Shown piece by piece: positions 24,295 through 33,953 of a DNA stretch of 64,000 nt (position 1 is the first letter of the stretch; the number at the start of each line of letters is the position of its first letter). The position numbers were made by a program, and so were the translations under genes. Location of the stretch: the NCBI RefSeq assembly GCF_001667315.1, contig NZ_LZHT01000128.1:1-64000 (forward strand), written 5' to 3'. Origin of the DNA: Mycobacterium sp. 852002-10029_SCH5224772. Lineage in GTDB: Bacteria > Actinomycetota > Actinomycetes > Mycobacteriales > Mycobacteriaceae. The notes under the pieces are model-generated. The model saw nothing but the letters and a program-made list of their open reading frames with translations, had not been told where the DNA came from and searched no databases.

Positions 24295-25038
24295 ATGACC
24301 CCGACGCGCCAGTCGCCGTGGCGCTTCGGCGTCCCGGTGGTCTGTGTGCTGGCCGGATTGCTGCTCGCCGCCACACACGGGGTATCCGGCGGCGCCGAGA
24401 TCCGCGGCAGCGACGCCCCGCGGCTGGTGGACTTGGTCCGTGAGACCCAGTCGTCGGTGAACCGCCTCAACGCCCAACGCGAGGAACTGGCGGGAAAGAT
24501 CGATGCGGCGCACGGGCGCTCGTCGGACGCCGCGCTGGCCGCGATGCTGCGGCGCTCCGCACAGCTCGCCGGCGAGGCGGATATGAACCCGGTGCACGGC
24601 CCGGGTCTGGTGGTCACCCTCGAGGATGCGCAACGCGACGCCAACGGCCGGTTCCCGCGCGATGCGTCGCCCGACGACCTCGTGGTGCACCAGCAAGACA
24701 TCCAGGCCGTGCTCAATGCGTTGTGGACCGCCGGCGCCGAGGCGATCCAGATGCAAGACCAGCGGCTCATCGCCACCTCTATGCCCCGCTGTGTGGGCAA
24801 TACGCTGCTGCTCAACGGGCGCACCTACAGCCCGCCGTACACGATCACCGCGATCGGTAATTCCGCGGCCATGCAAGCCGCCCTCGCCGCCGCTCCCCTG
24901 GTGATCCTCTACAAGCAGTACGTGGTGCGCTTCGGGCTCGGCTACCGCGAAGAGGCCAAATCCGATGTGCAGGTCGTCGGTCATTTCGAACCCGACCGGC
25001 TGCATTATGCGCAGCCCAACGGCCCGATCGGTTACTGA
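24295..25038 (+). CDS. DUF881 membrane-anchored protein (Rv0012 type)
   Basis: 247 residues with a single N-terminal membrane anchor (about 11-27) followed by a coiled-coil-like segment (about 45-70) and an extracytoplasmic DUF881 domain (HGPGLVVTLEDA, NALWTAGAEAIQMQDQRLI). Members are found near division and elongation genes in actinobacteria; the precise role is unknown. The ATG is preceded by a weak AGGAAATGGAG element 5-7 bases away. It lies 48 bp before trpG on the same strand. Confidence 0.85.
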   Translation: MTPTRQSPWRFGVPVVCVLAGLLLAATHGVSGGAEIRGSDAPRLVDLVRETQSSVNRLNAQREELAGKIDAAHGRSSDAALAAMLRRSAQLAGEADMNPVHGPGLVVTLEDAQRDANGRFPRDASPDDLVVHQQDIQAVLNALWTAGAEAIQMQDQRLIATSMPRCVGNTLLLNGRTYSPPYTITAIGNSAAMQAALAAAPLVILYKQYVVRFGLGYREEAKSDVQVVGHFEPDRLHYAQPNGPIGY

Positions 25039-25086
25039 GGCACACTGACCAGCGGCGCACCTGCCAACGGACGGTAACCTGGCACG

Positions 25087-25773
25087 ATGCGGATCCTGGT
25101 TGTCGACAACTACGACAGCTTCGTGTTCAACCTGGTGCAGTACCTCGGGCAGCTGGGCGTGGACGCGGAGGTCTGGCGCAACGACGACGCCCGGCTCTCG
25201 GACGAGGCCGCCGCCGCCCGGCAGTTCGACGGCGTGCTGCTCAGTCCGGGGCCGGGCACCCCGGAGCGCGCGGGCGCTTCCATCGGGATGGTTCGCGCGT
25301 GTGCCGCCGAGAAGACCCCGCTGCTCGGGGTTTGCCTCGGGCACCAAGCCATCGGCGTCGCATTCGGCGCCACCGTCGACCGGGCTCCCGAACTGCTGCA
25401 CGGCAAAACCAGCAGCGTCTACCACACCAATATCGGTGTGTTGCAAGGACTTCCGGATCCCTTCACGGCGACCCGCTACCACTCGCTGACCATCCTGCCC
25501 GAGTCGCTGCCGCCGGTGCTCGAGGTCACCGCCCACACCGACAGCGGCGTGATCATGGGGGTGCGCCACGCCGAATTGCCGATCCACGGCGTGCAGTTCC
25601 ACCCGGAGTCGATCCTGACCGAGGGCGGCCATCGCATGCTGGCGAACTGGCTCGCCGTCTGCGGGTTGGTGCGCGATGACACCCTGGTACGTCGACTCGA
25701 GAATGACGTACACGCCGCGGTGCGGCCGTACTTCCCGCCCGATCCGGCGGCTACTGACCGAACTTCAGCGTGA
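25087..25773 (+). CDS. trpG: Anthranilate / aminodeoxychorismate synthase glutamine amidotransferase
   Basis: 228 residues, class I glutamine amidotransferase. The nucleophile is C83 in GVCLGHQAIG, with the His-Glu pair H172/E174 in FHPES. It supplies ammonia from glutamine to TrpE or PabB type synthases; the single mycobacterial gene here (Rv0013) is annotated trpG/pabA and may serve both. Its 3' end overlaps the convergent pknB by 23 bp, so antisense pairing at the 3' ends is possible. Confidence 0.93.
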   Translation: MRILVVDNYDSFVFNLVQYLGQLGVDAEVWRNDDARLSDEAAAARQFDGVLLSPGPGTPERAGASIGMVRACAAEKTPLLGVCLGHQAIGVAFGATVDRAPELLHGKTSSVYHTNIGVLQGLPDPFTATRYHSLTILPESLPPVLEVTAHTDSGVIMGVRHAELPIHGVQFHPESILTEGGHRMLANWLAVCGLVRDDTLVRRLENDVHAAVRPYFPPDPAATDRTSA

Positions 25774-27631
25774 CGATCCCGTCCCGGTTCACCCCGGCGC
25801 CGGCCGGCGGGTTCTGATACACCACCCGGTGTGACTGAGAGCCACCGGCGTCGACGTCGGCGCCCTTGTCCAGGATGCCCGTCCAGCCCAGCGCCCGTAG
25901 CCGCGGCTCGGCGTCCGTCCAGAACATCCCGGACAGGTCGGGCATGACGAACTGATTGCCCTTCGATACCTGAAGCTCGATCACCGAGTCCACCGGAACC
26001 ATCTGACCCTTGGGCGGATTGGTGCCGACGACCTCACCGGCCGGCCGGGGGCTGTCCACCTGCACCTGGGTCACTTTGCTGAAGCCGTAGACGGTCAGGT
26101 TCCGTTGCGCGATGTCCACCGTCTGGCCCGCGATGTCGGGAACCTGCTTGGTCTCCGGGCCGGAGCCGACGATGACGGTGATGACGTTGGTGATCGCCGA
26201 CGTTTGGTTGGCCGGGGGGTTGGTCCCGATCACCTTGCCCAGCAGTTCTGGCGTCGACGGCGAATTGGCCTGCTTGAACTTGGTGAATCCCGCGCCTTTG
26301 AGCTTGGTGACCGCGTCGGAGTAACTCAACGAGGAGACGTCGGGGACCTCGCGCTGTTCCGGGCCGGTGGAGACGTTGACGGTGATCTCGTCGCCGGCGT
26401 TGATCGAGGCGTTGGCGCCGGGGTCGGTGCCGATGACGTGGTCGGGCGGAATGATCGAATCCGGCTTTTGCAGCGTGCGTGTTTTGAAGCCGCGGTTTTG
26501 CAGCGCCGCAATGGCATCGGCGGACACCTGCCCGCGCACGTCGGGCACCTGAACGTCGCGTGCGCCGCCGCCGAAGGTGTTGAAGGCGATGACCACGACG
26601 ATCGTCAGGACGGCCAGCGCGGCGACCGCGACGATCCAGCGACCGACCGAACCGACGGTGCGGTCCTCGCCGGCGTCTGCGAGAACCTGGCGAGGCAGCG
26701 GGTCGGTCCGCGGCGGGCCAGCGTTACCGGGGCTGGACGACAGCATCGAGCTGCGGTCGGCGTCGGTGAAAACCTTGGGTGCATCGGGCTTTTCGCCGTT
26801 GTGTACCCGGACCAGATCGGCCCGCATCTCCGCCGCAGTCTGATAGCGGTTTTCCGGATTCTTGGCCAGCGCCTTGAGAACGACGGCGTCGAGGTCGGGC
26901 GAGATCCCTTCGTGGCGCTGCGACGGCGGGACGGGGTCTTCGCGGACGTGCTGGTAGGCAACCGCGACCGGTGAGTCTCCGACGAAAGGCGGTTCGCCCG
27001 TGAGGATTTCGTAAAGAACGCAACCCAACGAATACACGTCGGAACGGGCGTCAACGGTGTCGCCGCGGGCTTGCTCGGGCGACAGGTACTGCGCGGTGCC
27101 GATCACCGCGGCGGTCTGGGTGACGCTGTTGCCGCTGTCGGCGATCGCGCGGGCGATACCGAAATCCATCACCTTGACCGCATTGGTGGTGCTGATCATG
27201 ATGTTGGCCGGCTTGACGTCGCGGTGGATGATGCCGTTCTGATGGCTGAAGTTCAGCGCCTGGCACGCGTCGGCGATGATCTCGATCGCCCGCCGGGGCG
27301 GCAGCGGGCCGTCGGTGTGCACGATGTCGCGCAGCGTGACGCCGTCGACGTACTCCATGACGATGTAGGGCAGCGGCCCGGTGGGGGTTTCCGCCTCGCC
27401 GGTGTCGTAGACGGCGACGATGGACGGGTGATTCAGCGCGGCGGCGTTTTGCGCCTCGCGCCGGAAGCGTAGGTAGAAGCTGGGATCGCGGGCCAGATCC
27501 GCGCGCAGCACCTTGACCGCGACGTCGCGATGCAAGCGGACGTCGCGGGCCAGGTGAACCTCGGACATACCTCCGAAGCCGAGGATTTCGCCGAGCTCGT
27601 AACGGTCAGACAGGTGCTGCGGGGTGGTCAT
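25751..27631 (-). CDS. pknB: Serine/threonine protein kinase PknB
   Basis: 626 residues, identical in length to M. tuberculosis PknB. Kinase domain 8-275 with the Gly loop, catalytic K40, HRDVKPAN loop (D138), DFG, and activation-loop T171/T173 in SVTQTAAVIGT. A juxtamembrane linker leads to one membrane helix near 332-352, then four extracellular PASTA repeats (about 355-626) that bind muropeptides and lipid II. It controls growth and peptidoglycan synthesis and phosphorylates CwlM, FhaA and FhaB among others. Its ATG overlaps the pknA stop by 4 bp. Last gene of the fhaA-pknB run. Confidence 0.97.
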   Translation of the reverse strand: MTTPQHLSDRYELGEILGFGGMSEVHLARDVRLHRDVAVKVLRADLARDPSFYLRFRREAQNAAALNHPSIVAVYDTGEAETPTGPLPYIVMEYVDGVTLRDIVHTDGPLPPRRAIEIIADACQALNFSHQNGIIHRDVKPANIMISTTNAVKVMDFGIARAIADSGNSVTQTAAVIGTAQYLSPEQARGDTVDARSDVYSLGCVLYEILTGEPPFVGDSPVAVAYQHVREDPVPPSQRHEGISPDLDAVVLKALAKNPENRYQTAAEMRADLVRVHNGEKPDAPKVFTDADRSSMLSSSPGNAGPPRTDPLPRQVLADAGEDRTVGSVGRWIVAVAALAVLTIVVVIAFNTFGGGARDVQVPDVRGQVSADAIAALQNRGFKTRTLQKPDSIIPPDHVIGTDPGANASINAGDEITVNVSTGPEQREVPDVSSLSYSDAVTKLKGAGFTKFKQANSPSTPELLGKVIGTNPPANQTSAITNVITVIVGSGPETKQVPDIAGQTVDIAQRNLTVYGFSKVTQVQVDSPRPAGEVVGTNPPKGQMVPVDSVIELQVSKGNQFVMPDLSGMFWTDAEPRLRALGWTGILDKGADVDAGGSQSHRVVYQNPPAGAGVNRDGIVTLKFGQ

Positions 27632-28908
27632 GGCGATGTCCCGTGTCGGGCCGGTCCATTGCGGAATCCAGACATCCCTATCGTGTCGTCATCCGGCCAG
27701 GTGAAGCGCATGCCGGGTTGGGCCGCAGAACCGCTGGGGGTGTTGGTCGCTGGTGGCGCCGAGGCCGGTGGGGTGCCGGTGTCGGTGACCGTCGGGGGCT
27801 GTTGCTGCTGATCCCCCCGGGAATTGATGACGATGAGGACCGCGATGATGATCGCCAGCGCGCCGAGCACCCCGGCGGCCCACAGCAGCGCCCGCTGTCC
27901 CGACGAGAAAGTGCGTCGGGCCGGGGGCGGGCGGTGCCCGCCGGTGGTCGGGCGGGATCGACGAGGCGTAGCGGTTCGAGGGGTCACCGCGGCCGCCCTG
28001 GTCGTCGGGCTGGACGGGATCGCTGCCGGCGAGGCCCGGCCGGCGGGCGGTGTCGCGCTGGGTCGCGGCGGACGACGACCGGCGCGTACCGCGGCCACGG
28101 CGTCGGCGAACGGCCCTCCGCTGCGGTAACGCATGGCGGGGTTCTTGACCAATGTGATCTCGATGAGTTCGCGCACATTGGGCGGCAGCTCCGCGGGCAG
28201 CGGCGGCGGAGGTTCCTTGATGTGCTTCATCGCCACCGTCAGCGCGCCGTCACCGGTGAATGGCCGCTTGCCGCAAACAACCTCGTAGCCAACAACTCCT
28301 AGCGAGTACACGTCGCTGGACGGGGTGGCGTCGTGACCGAGGGCCTGTTCGGGGGCGATGTATTGGGCGGTGCCCATCACCATTCCGGTCTGGGTCACCG
28401 GGGCGGCGTCGACGGCCTTGGCGATACCGAAGTCGGTGATCTTCACCTGGCCGGTAGGAGTGATCAAGATGTTGCCCGGTTTGACGTCGCGGTGGACCAA
28501 GCCGGCGGCGTGTGCGACCTGCAGCGCGCGACCGGTCTGCTCGAGCATGTCCAGGGCGTGCCGCAGCGACAGCCGACCGGTGCGTTTGAGCACCGAGTTC
28601 AGCGGCTCGCCGTTGACCAGCTCCATCACCAGGTAGGCGGTACGGCCTTCCCCGTCCAGCTGGCTCTCGCCGTAGTCGTGGACCGCCGCGATCCCCGGGT
28701 GGTTGAGCATCGCCGTGGTCCGCGCCTCAGCGCGAAAGCGCTCGATGAACTCGGGGTCCTGGGAGAACTCCTGCTTGAGCACCTTGACCGCGACGCGGCG
28801 GCCCAGCCGGCTGTCTACCGCCTCCCAGACCTGACCCATGCCGCCGGTGGCGATCAGGCGCTGCAGGCGGTATCTGCCGGACAGCGTCACACCAACTCGC
28901 GGGCTCAT
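27628..28908 (-). CDS. pknA: Serine/threonine protein kinase PknA
   Basis: 426 residues from MSPRVGVTLSGRYRL; the ATG overlaps the pbpA stop by 4 bp. The kinase domain (about 13-275) has LIATGGMGQVWEA, VAVKVLK, HRDVKPGN and DFGIAKA, and the activation loop has APVTQTGMVMGTAQY. A basic Pro/Arg-rich linker precedes a membrane helix near 335-360 and a short extracytoplasmic tail without PASTA repeats. It regulates cell shape, division and mycolate synthesis. The tail is variable and its length differs slightly from M. tuberculosis (431). Confidence 0.95.
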   Translation of the reverse strand: MSPRVGVTLSGRYRLQRLIATGGMGQVWEAVDSRLGRRVAVKVLKQEFSQDPEFIERFRAEARTTAMLNHPGIAAVHDYGESQLDGEGRTAYLVMELVNGEPLNSVLKRTGRLSLRHALDMLEQTGRALQVAHAAGLVHRDVKPGNILITPTGQVKITDFGIAKAVDAAPVTQTGMVMGTAQYIAPEQALGHDATPSSDVYSLGVVGYEVVCGKRPFTGDGALTVAMKHIKEPPPPLPAELPPNVRELIEITLVKNPAMRYRSGGPFADAVAAVRAGRRPPRPSATPPAGRASPAAIPSSPTTRAAAVTPRTATPRRSRPTTGGHRPPPARRTFSSGQRALLWAAGVLGALAIIIAVLIVINSRGDQQQQPPTVTDTGTPPASAPPATNTPSGSAAQPGMRFTWPDDDTIGMSGFRNGPARHGTSP

Positions 28909-30383
28909 GGTCCTCCCTGTAGCGCGGCCTGGATCACAGCCCGTCCGATCGGCGCGGCGAGTGCACCCCCCGTCGCGGACAGGCGGTCGGCGCCATTCTC
29001 CACCAACACCGCCACGGCGACCTTCGGGGTCTGCGCGGGCGCGAAAGCGATATACCACGCATGCGGCGGAGTGTGCCGCGGATCGGTGCCATGCTCTGCG
29101 GTACCCGTCTTGGATGCGATCTGCACGCCGGGAATGGCCCCTTTCTGCTGTGCGACCTTCTCGGCGCCGACCATCAGCTCTGTTAGCTTAGCGGCGACCT
29201 GCGGCGACACGGCGCGCCGCTGCTCATAGGGCGCCGTGGTGCTGATCGTGGTCAAGTCCGGCCCCTTGAGGCTGTCGATCAGATAGGGCTGCATCGTCAC
29301 CCCGCCGTTCGCGATGGTCGCTGCGATCTCGGCGTTCTGCAGGGGCGTCATCGCGACATCCTTCTGTCCGATGCTCGACATTCCCAGGGCGGCGGCATCC
29401 GGGATGATCCCGATGGTCGACTCCGCGACCTGCAGCGGGATGACGCTCGGGGTGGTGTCCAGGCCGAATGAGTGTGCCGTGCTACGCAGCGCGTCGGATC
29501 CGGTGAGGATGCCGAGTTGGACGAACGCGGTGTTGCAGGACAGGGCGAATGCCTGCTGCAAGGACACGGTCGGCTCCTTGCCACACGCCTGTCCACCGTA
29601 GTTCTCCAGAGTTGCGGTGCTGTTCGGCAGTGGAATCGACGGGGCAGCGGTCAGTTGCTCGGTGTCGGAGGCGCCGGCCTGCAGCGCGGCCGCGGTGGTG
29701 ACGACCTTGAAGGTGGAACCGGGTGGGTAGGTCTCCGAGATGGCACGGTTGGTCATCGGGTTGTCGGGATCGTCGCGCAACCGCTGCCAGGCCTTCGCCT
29801 GCACGTCGGGATCGTGCGACGACAGCAGGTTGGGGTCATAAGACGGCGACGACACCATCGCCAAGATCTTTCCGGTGGACGGTTCGAGGGCAACGACGGC
29901 ACCCTTGCACGGCGGACCGCCGCAGCCCTGCTGCATCCCGTCCCAGGCGGCCTGCTGGACCCGCGGCTTGATCGTGGTGTCGATGTTGGCCCCGCGCGGG
30001 TCGCGGCCGGTGAAGAAGTCGGCCAGCCGGCGCCCGAACAGCCGCTCGTCGGAGCCGTTCAACAGCGGGTCCTCGGCGCGTTCCAGACCGGTGCTCGAAT
30101 AGCGCAACGAGTAGAACCCGGTGACCGGCGCGTACGTCTCGGGGTTGGGATAGACCCGCAGGAAGCGGAAGCGGTTATCGGTGGCGACCGAGTAGGCCAG
30201 CAGCTGTCCGCCCGCCACGATTTGGCCGCGCTGGCGCGAATACTCATCGAGCAGGACCCGCTGATTGCGCGGGTCGGCGCGCAGCGAGTCGGCGGCGAAG
30301 ACCTGTGTCATCGTGGCGTTGATCAACAGCAGCACGATCAACGCCATCACGATCACCGAGATCCGGCGCAGGGAGGCGTTCAT
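28905..30383 (-). CDS. pbpA: Class B penicillin-binding protein PbpA
   Basis: 492 residues from MNASLRRISV, overlapping the rodA stop by 4 bp. An N-terminal anchor (about 9-30) is followed by a non-penicillin-binding domain and a transpeptidase domain with serine S223 in STFK, SCN at 282-284 and KTG at 425-427. All catalytic motifs are intact. It crosslinks peptidoglycan, paired with the SEDS polymerase RodA encoded immediately upstream. Beta-lactam target. Confidence 0.95.
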   Translation of the reverse strand: MNASLRRISVIVMALIVLLLINATMTQVFAADSLRADPRNQRVLLDEYSRQRGQIVAGGQLLAYSVATDNRFRFLRVYPNPETYAPVTGFYSLRYSSTGLERAEDPLLNGSDERLFGRRLADFFTGRDPRGANIDTTIKPRVQQAAWDGMQQGCGGPPCKGAVVALEPSTGKILAMVSSPSYDPNLLSSHDPDVQAKAWQRLRDDPDNPMTNRAISETYPPGSTFKVVTTAAALQAGASDTEQLTAAPSIPLPNSTATLENYGGQACGKEPTVSLQQAFALSCNTAFVQLGILTGSDALRSTAHSFGLDTTPSVIPLQVAESTIGIIPDAAALGMSSIGQKDVAMTPLQNAEIAATIANGGVTMQPYLIDSLKGPDLTTISTTAPYEQRRAVSPQVAAKLTELMVGAEKVAQQKGAIPGVQIASKTGTAEHGTDPRHTPPHAWYIAFAPAQTPKVAVAVLVENGADRLSATGGALAAPIGRAVIQAALQGGP

Positions 30384-31789
30384 ACTTTCTCGATCACCTC
30401 GGTACCGGCCGCCGCGATCGGCGGCTCGTGACGCACGGAGGTGCGCAAGGGGCGTCGGGCGCTGTGCGAGATGCGCGCCAGGATGGCCAACAGCACATAG
30501 TTCGCCAGCAACGACGAGCCGCCGTAAGACATCCACGGGGTGGTCAAGCCGGTCAGCGGAATGAGTTGCGTTACCCCGCCGACGACGATGAACAGCTGAA
30601 GGGCCAGCGTCGAGGCCAGGCCCGCCGCCAGCAGCTTGCCGAAGCTATCGCGGGTGGCGATCGCCGTGCGCATTCCTCGCACGATGACGATCGTGTAGAG
30701 CATCAAGATGCTCGCCAGGCCCACCAATCCCAGCTCTTCGCCGAACGCCGCGATGATGAAGTCGGTCGACGCGGCCGGCACGGTGTCGGGCTGACCGTTG
30801 CCGAGCCCGGTGCCGAAGATCCCTCCGGTGGCAAAGCTGAACAGCGACTGCACAATTTGGTAGCCGCTGCCGTCGGGATCGGAAAACGGGTCCCACCACA
30901 TCTGCACACGGACCCGGACGTGGCTGAAAATGTAATACGCGACAACGCTTCCCGCGGCGAACAGCACCAGGCCGATCCCCACCCAGCTAAATCGTTGGGT
31001 GGCGAGGTAGACCACTACCAGAAATGACGTGTACAGCAATAACGAAGTGCCAAGGTCCTTTTCGAAGGCCATCACGCCGACCGAGATCACCCACGCCGCC
31101 AGCAGGGGTGCGAGGTCGCGGGGGCGGGGCAGGGTCAAGCCCATGAAGTGCTTACCGACGCTGGTGAACAGGCCGCGTTTGGCGATCAGTACCGCGGAGA
31201 AGAAGATCAGTAGCAGAATTTTGGAGAATTCGGCGGGCTGAATTGAGAAGCCGGGCAAACGAATCCAGATCTTGGCACCGTTCTGTTCGGACAGCGACGC
31301 CGGCAACAGGGCGGGAATCACCAGGAAGATGAGACCGAACAGCCCGCATATGTAGCCGTAGCGCGCCAGTTGCCGATGGTCTTTCAGAAAGGTGACCACC
31401 AGGGCAAAGGTGACCACCCCGACCAGGGTCCACAGCATCTGCTGGGTCGCGCTGGGATGGTGGCGGCCGCTGAGCTGATTGGTCACCAGGTCGAGCCGGT
31501 GAATCATCACCAGGCCAAGTCCGTTGAGTAATGCCACGATTGGCAACAGCAGCGGGTCGGTGTAGGGCGCGAAGCGCCGGATGGCCATGTGCGCGGACCC
31601 GAACACGACGAGAAACACCAGCCCGTAGTTGATCGCGTTCCACTGCAGGTCGCGGGTTTGGTTGGCCTCAACGATCAGCAGCGCGGCGACGGTGATCAAC
31701 GAGGCGAAGCCCAGCAGCAACAACTCGGCATTGCGCCGGGTAGGCAGTGGAGGCGTGACCGCGACCGGCGGCTGAAGCTGTGTTGTCAT
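30380..31789 (-). CDS. rodA: SEDS peptidoglycan polymerase RodA (FtsW/RodA family)
   Basis: 469 residues from MTTQLQPPVAVTPPL; the ATG overlaps the pstP stop by 4 bp, which rules out a much longer upstream frame. About 10-12 membrane segments. SEDS motifs: QPAEFSKI, FEKDLGTSLL, FGEELGLVG and MSYGGSSLL. It polymerises glycan strands from lipid II during elongation together with PbpA. Part of the pstP-rodA-pbpA-pknA-pknB operon. Confidence 0.95.
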   Translation of the reverse strand: MTTQLQPPVAVTPPLPTRRNAELLLLGFASLITVAALLIVEANQTRDLQWNAINYGLVFLVVFGSAHMAIRRFAPYTDPLLLPIVALLNGLGLVMIHRLDLVTNQLSGRHHPSATQQMLWTLVGVVTFALVVTFLKDHRQLARYGYICGLFGLIFLVIPALLPASLSEQNGAKIWIRLPGFSIQPAEFSKILLLIFFSAVLIAKRGLFTSVGKHFMGLTLPRPRDLAPLLAAWVISVGVMAFEKDLGTSLLLYTSFLVVVYLATQRFSWVGIGLVLFAAGSVVAYYIFSHVRVRVQMWWDPFSDPDGSGYQIVQSLFSFATGGIFGTGLGNGQPDTVPAASTDFIIAAFGEELGLVGLASILMLYTIVIVRGMRTAIATRDSFGKLLAAGLASTLALQLFIVVGGVTQLIPLTGLTTPWMSYGGSSLLANYVLLAILARISHSARRPLRTSVRHEPPIAAAGTEVIEKV

Positions 31790-33306
31790 GCCACCGTCCG
31801 GCAGTCGATGCCCGGTTGAAGTGGGGGCCCGGGGAGTGCGGTCACCGTTTGCGACGTGGTCGTCGGGCCTGCCGGTGATGAGTTCGCGGGGCCGTTGGAG
31901 GCGCTTGTGCTGGGTGGGGGGCTGCTGCTGGTGGGGCTGGTGGTCGGTGATGCTGGTGATGCGGTGGCGCTGGATCCGGGTGTTCCGCCGCCGGTGGGTG
32001 GGGAACCGGGCGGGGAGGTGGCACGCGGCGACGGGCAGATCGGCAGCAGGTATTCGGCCATCAGTTGGCGCAGCTGCGATTCCGCTTGGTCCAGGCTGCC
32101 GCCCGGCAGCCCGGTTTGGACCTGGACCTGTCCGGGACGGCGCAGATCTTGCAGCGTCATCAACTGGCAATTGGAGTGGCCGCGGGATTGCCCATAGCTG
32201 ACCAGGGACAGTTCGTTGCGCGCGTTGACGCAGCCCACCAGGTACGGCCGTTGCAGCGGAAACCCCAGCAGCGTCCCCTGGATCCCCCGCACGATGGAGA
32301 CCCGGCCGTTGTATTCGGCGACGTAGTAGTTGCGCTGGATGACCCACCACCCGACGGTGAAGCCCGCGATCACCAGCAGCACCGCTAAAGCGGCGACGAC
32401 GACCATCCGTCGGCGGGACCAGCGCGGCCGGTGCGTCGTCTCCGGTTGTGGCGCAACACGTTTGGCGGATTCGTCGCGCGGCCTGATCGCCGACGCGCGG
32501 CCAGCCGAGGTGTTGGGCAGCGTCATTTGATCCTCGTCGCCCGACACCGCGCCGGCCAGAATCGGCTGGGTTTGCCCGTAGTCGTAGTCGACGACGTCGG
32601 CGACGACGACGGTGACGTTATCGGGACCGCCGCCGCGCAGCGCCAACTCGATGAGGCGGTAGGCGGCCTCGGCGACATCGGGAATCTGCAACGCCTCGAG
32701 GATGGTCTCGTCGCTCACCGGATCCGACAACCCGTCGGAGCAAAGCAGATAGCGATCGCCGGCACGCGCTTCTCGCATGGTCAACGTCGGCTCGACCTCG
32801 TGACCGGTGAGCGCGCGCATGATCAGCGACCGCTGCGGATGGCTGTGGGCCTCTTCCCGGGTGATCCGGCCCTCGTCGACCAAGGTCTGAACGAACGTGT
32901 CGTCCTTGGTGATCTGACTCAGTTCGCCGTCGCGCAGCAAGTAACCACGTGAGTCGCCGATGTGCACCAATCCAATTCGGTCGCCCGCGAACAGGATTGC
33001 GGTAAGAGTGGTGCCCATCCCCTCGAGTTCGGGCTCCGCGTCGACCTGCGCGGCGATGGCCGCGTTGCCTGAGCGCACCGCGTTGTCGAGCTTGGCCAAC
33101 AGGTCGCCGCCCGGCTCGTCGTCATCAAGATGGGCCAGGGCGGCGATCACCAACTGGGACGCCACCTCGCCGGCGGCGTGACCGCCCATGCCGTCGGCCA
33201 GAGCGAGCAGCCGGGCGCCGGCATAGACAGAGTCTTCGTTGTTGGCGCGCACCAGGCCGCGGTCACTCCGGGCGGCGTATCGCAGGACCAGGGTCACGGG
33301 CGCCAC
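31786..33306 (-). CDS. pstP: Serine/threonine protein phosphatase PstP (PP2C)
   Basis: 506 residues from GTG. The PP2C catalytic domain (about 5-240) shows RGLVRANNEDS, LADGMGGHAAGE, HIGDSRGYL and RGGGPDNVTVVV with the metal-binding aspartates. A juxtamembrane stretch, a membrane helix around 303-325, and an extracytoplasmic domain with a Ser/Thr/Pro-rich tail (about 430-490) follow. The only Ser/Thr phosphatase of this type in mycobacteria, it reverses PknA/PknB phosphorylation. The low-complexity tail is diverged. Confidence 0.96.
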   Translation of the reverse strand: MAPVTLVLRYAARSDRGLVRANNEDSVYAGARLLALADGMGGHAAGEVASQLVIAALAHLDDDEPGGDLLAKLDNAVRSGNAAIAAQVDAEPELEGMGTTLTAILFAGDRIGLVHIGDSRGYLLRDGELSQITKDDTFVQTLVDEGRITREEAHSHPQRSLIMRALTGHEVEPTLTMREARAGDRYLLCSDGLSDPVSDETILEALQIPDVAEAAYRLIELALRGGGPDNVTVVVADVVDYDYGQTQPILAGAVSGDEDQMTLPNTSAGRASAIRPRDESAKRVAPQPETTHRPRWSRRRMVVVAALAVLLVIAGFTVGWWVIQRNYYVAEYNGRVSIVRGIQGTLLGFPLQRPYLVGCVNARNELSLVSYGQSRGHSNCQLMTLQDLRRPGQVQVQTGLPGGSLDQAESQLRQLMAEYLLPICPSPRATSPPGSPPTGGGTPGSSATASPASPTTSPTSSSPPPSTSASNGPANSSPAGPTTTSQTVTALPGPPLQPGIDCRTVA

Positions 33307-33361
33307 TCCTCGATCCCGGCCGGAAAATCTGCCAAGCCGACACCATCGTCACTGGCGCGGG

Positions 33362-33829
33362 TCACGGGCGTAACTCGATCGCCGTTTTGCCGATTCGAAT
33401 CGGCGTTCCTATCGGGACTCGTACCGCAGTCGTCACTTTCGCCCTGTCGAGGTAAGTACCGTTGGTCGATCCTAGATCCTCGACGTACCACTCCGAGCCG
33501 CGCTGAGATAGCCGGGCGTGCCGCGTTGAGGCGTAGTCGTCGGTGAGTACCAGGGTGGAGTCGTCAGCCCGTCCGATCAGCACCGGCTGGCCGCTGAGAG
33601 TAATGCGCCCGCCCGCCAGCGCGCCTTCGGTCACCACCAGATAGCGGGCGGTACGCCCGCGCTGACGCGACGGCAGCAGCGTGCTGCGCAGCGCCAAGCC
33701 GCGACGCACCATGACAGCACCGGTCGGCGCGTAGAGATCGGTCCGCAGGATTCGCAGTACGGACCAGATGAATACCCACAACAACATCAAAAATCCGGCG
33801 CGCGTCAGCTGCAGTACCAATCCCTGCAT
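33362..33829 (-). CDS. fhaB: FHA-domain membrane protein FhaB (FipA)
   Basis: 155 residues from MQGLVLQLTRAGFLM, the same length as Rv0019c. An N-terminal membrane segment (about 8-26) is followed by a short linker and an FHA domain (VLIGRADDSTLVLTDD, STRHARLS, GSTNGTYLD) that binds phosphothreonine. It links PknA/PknB signalling to division proteins such as FtsZ/FtsQ. It is separated from pstP by 55 bp, the widest gap inside the cluster apart from fhaA-fhaB. Confidence 0.93.
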   Translation of the reverse strand: MQGLVLQLTRAGFLMLLWVFIWSVLRILRTDLYAPTGAVMVRRGLALRSTLLPSRQRGRTARYLVVTEGALAGGRITLSGQPVLIGRADDSTLVLTDDYASTRHARLSQRGSEWYVEDLGSTNGTYLDRAKVTTAVRVPIGTPIRIGKTAIELRP

Positions 33830-33953
33830 CTGGCGTCCTTTCCGTCCTAGCGTCGTGTCCCCGGCGCCCGTGACTCCGAGCACATCGGCTACGTCACGAT
33901 ACTTGGACGGTGGTCGACACGGGGCGAAGCACGGCAGCGTTGAGCCCAGTGAC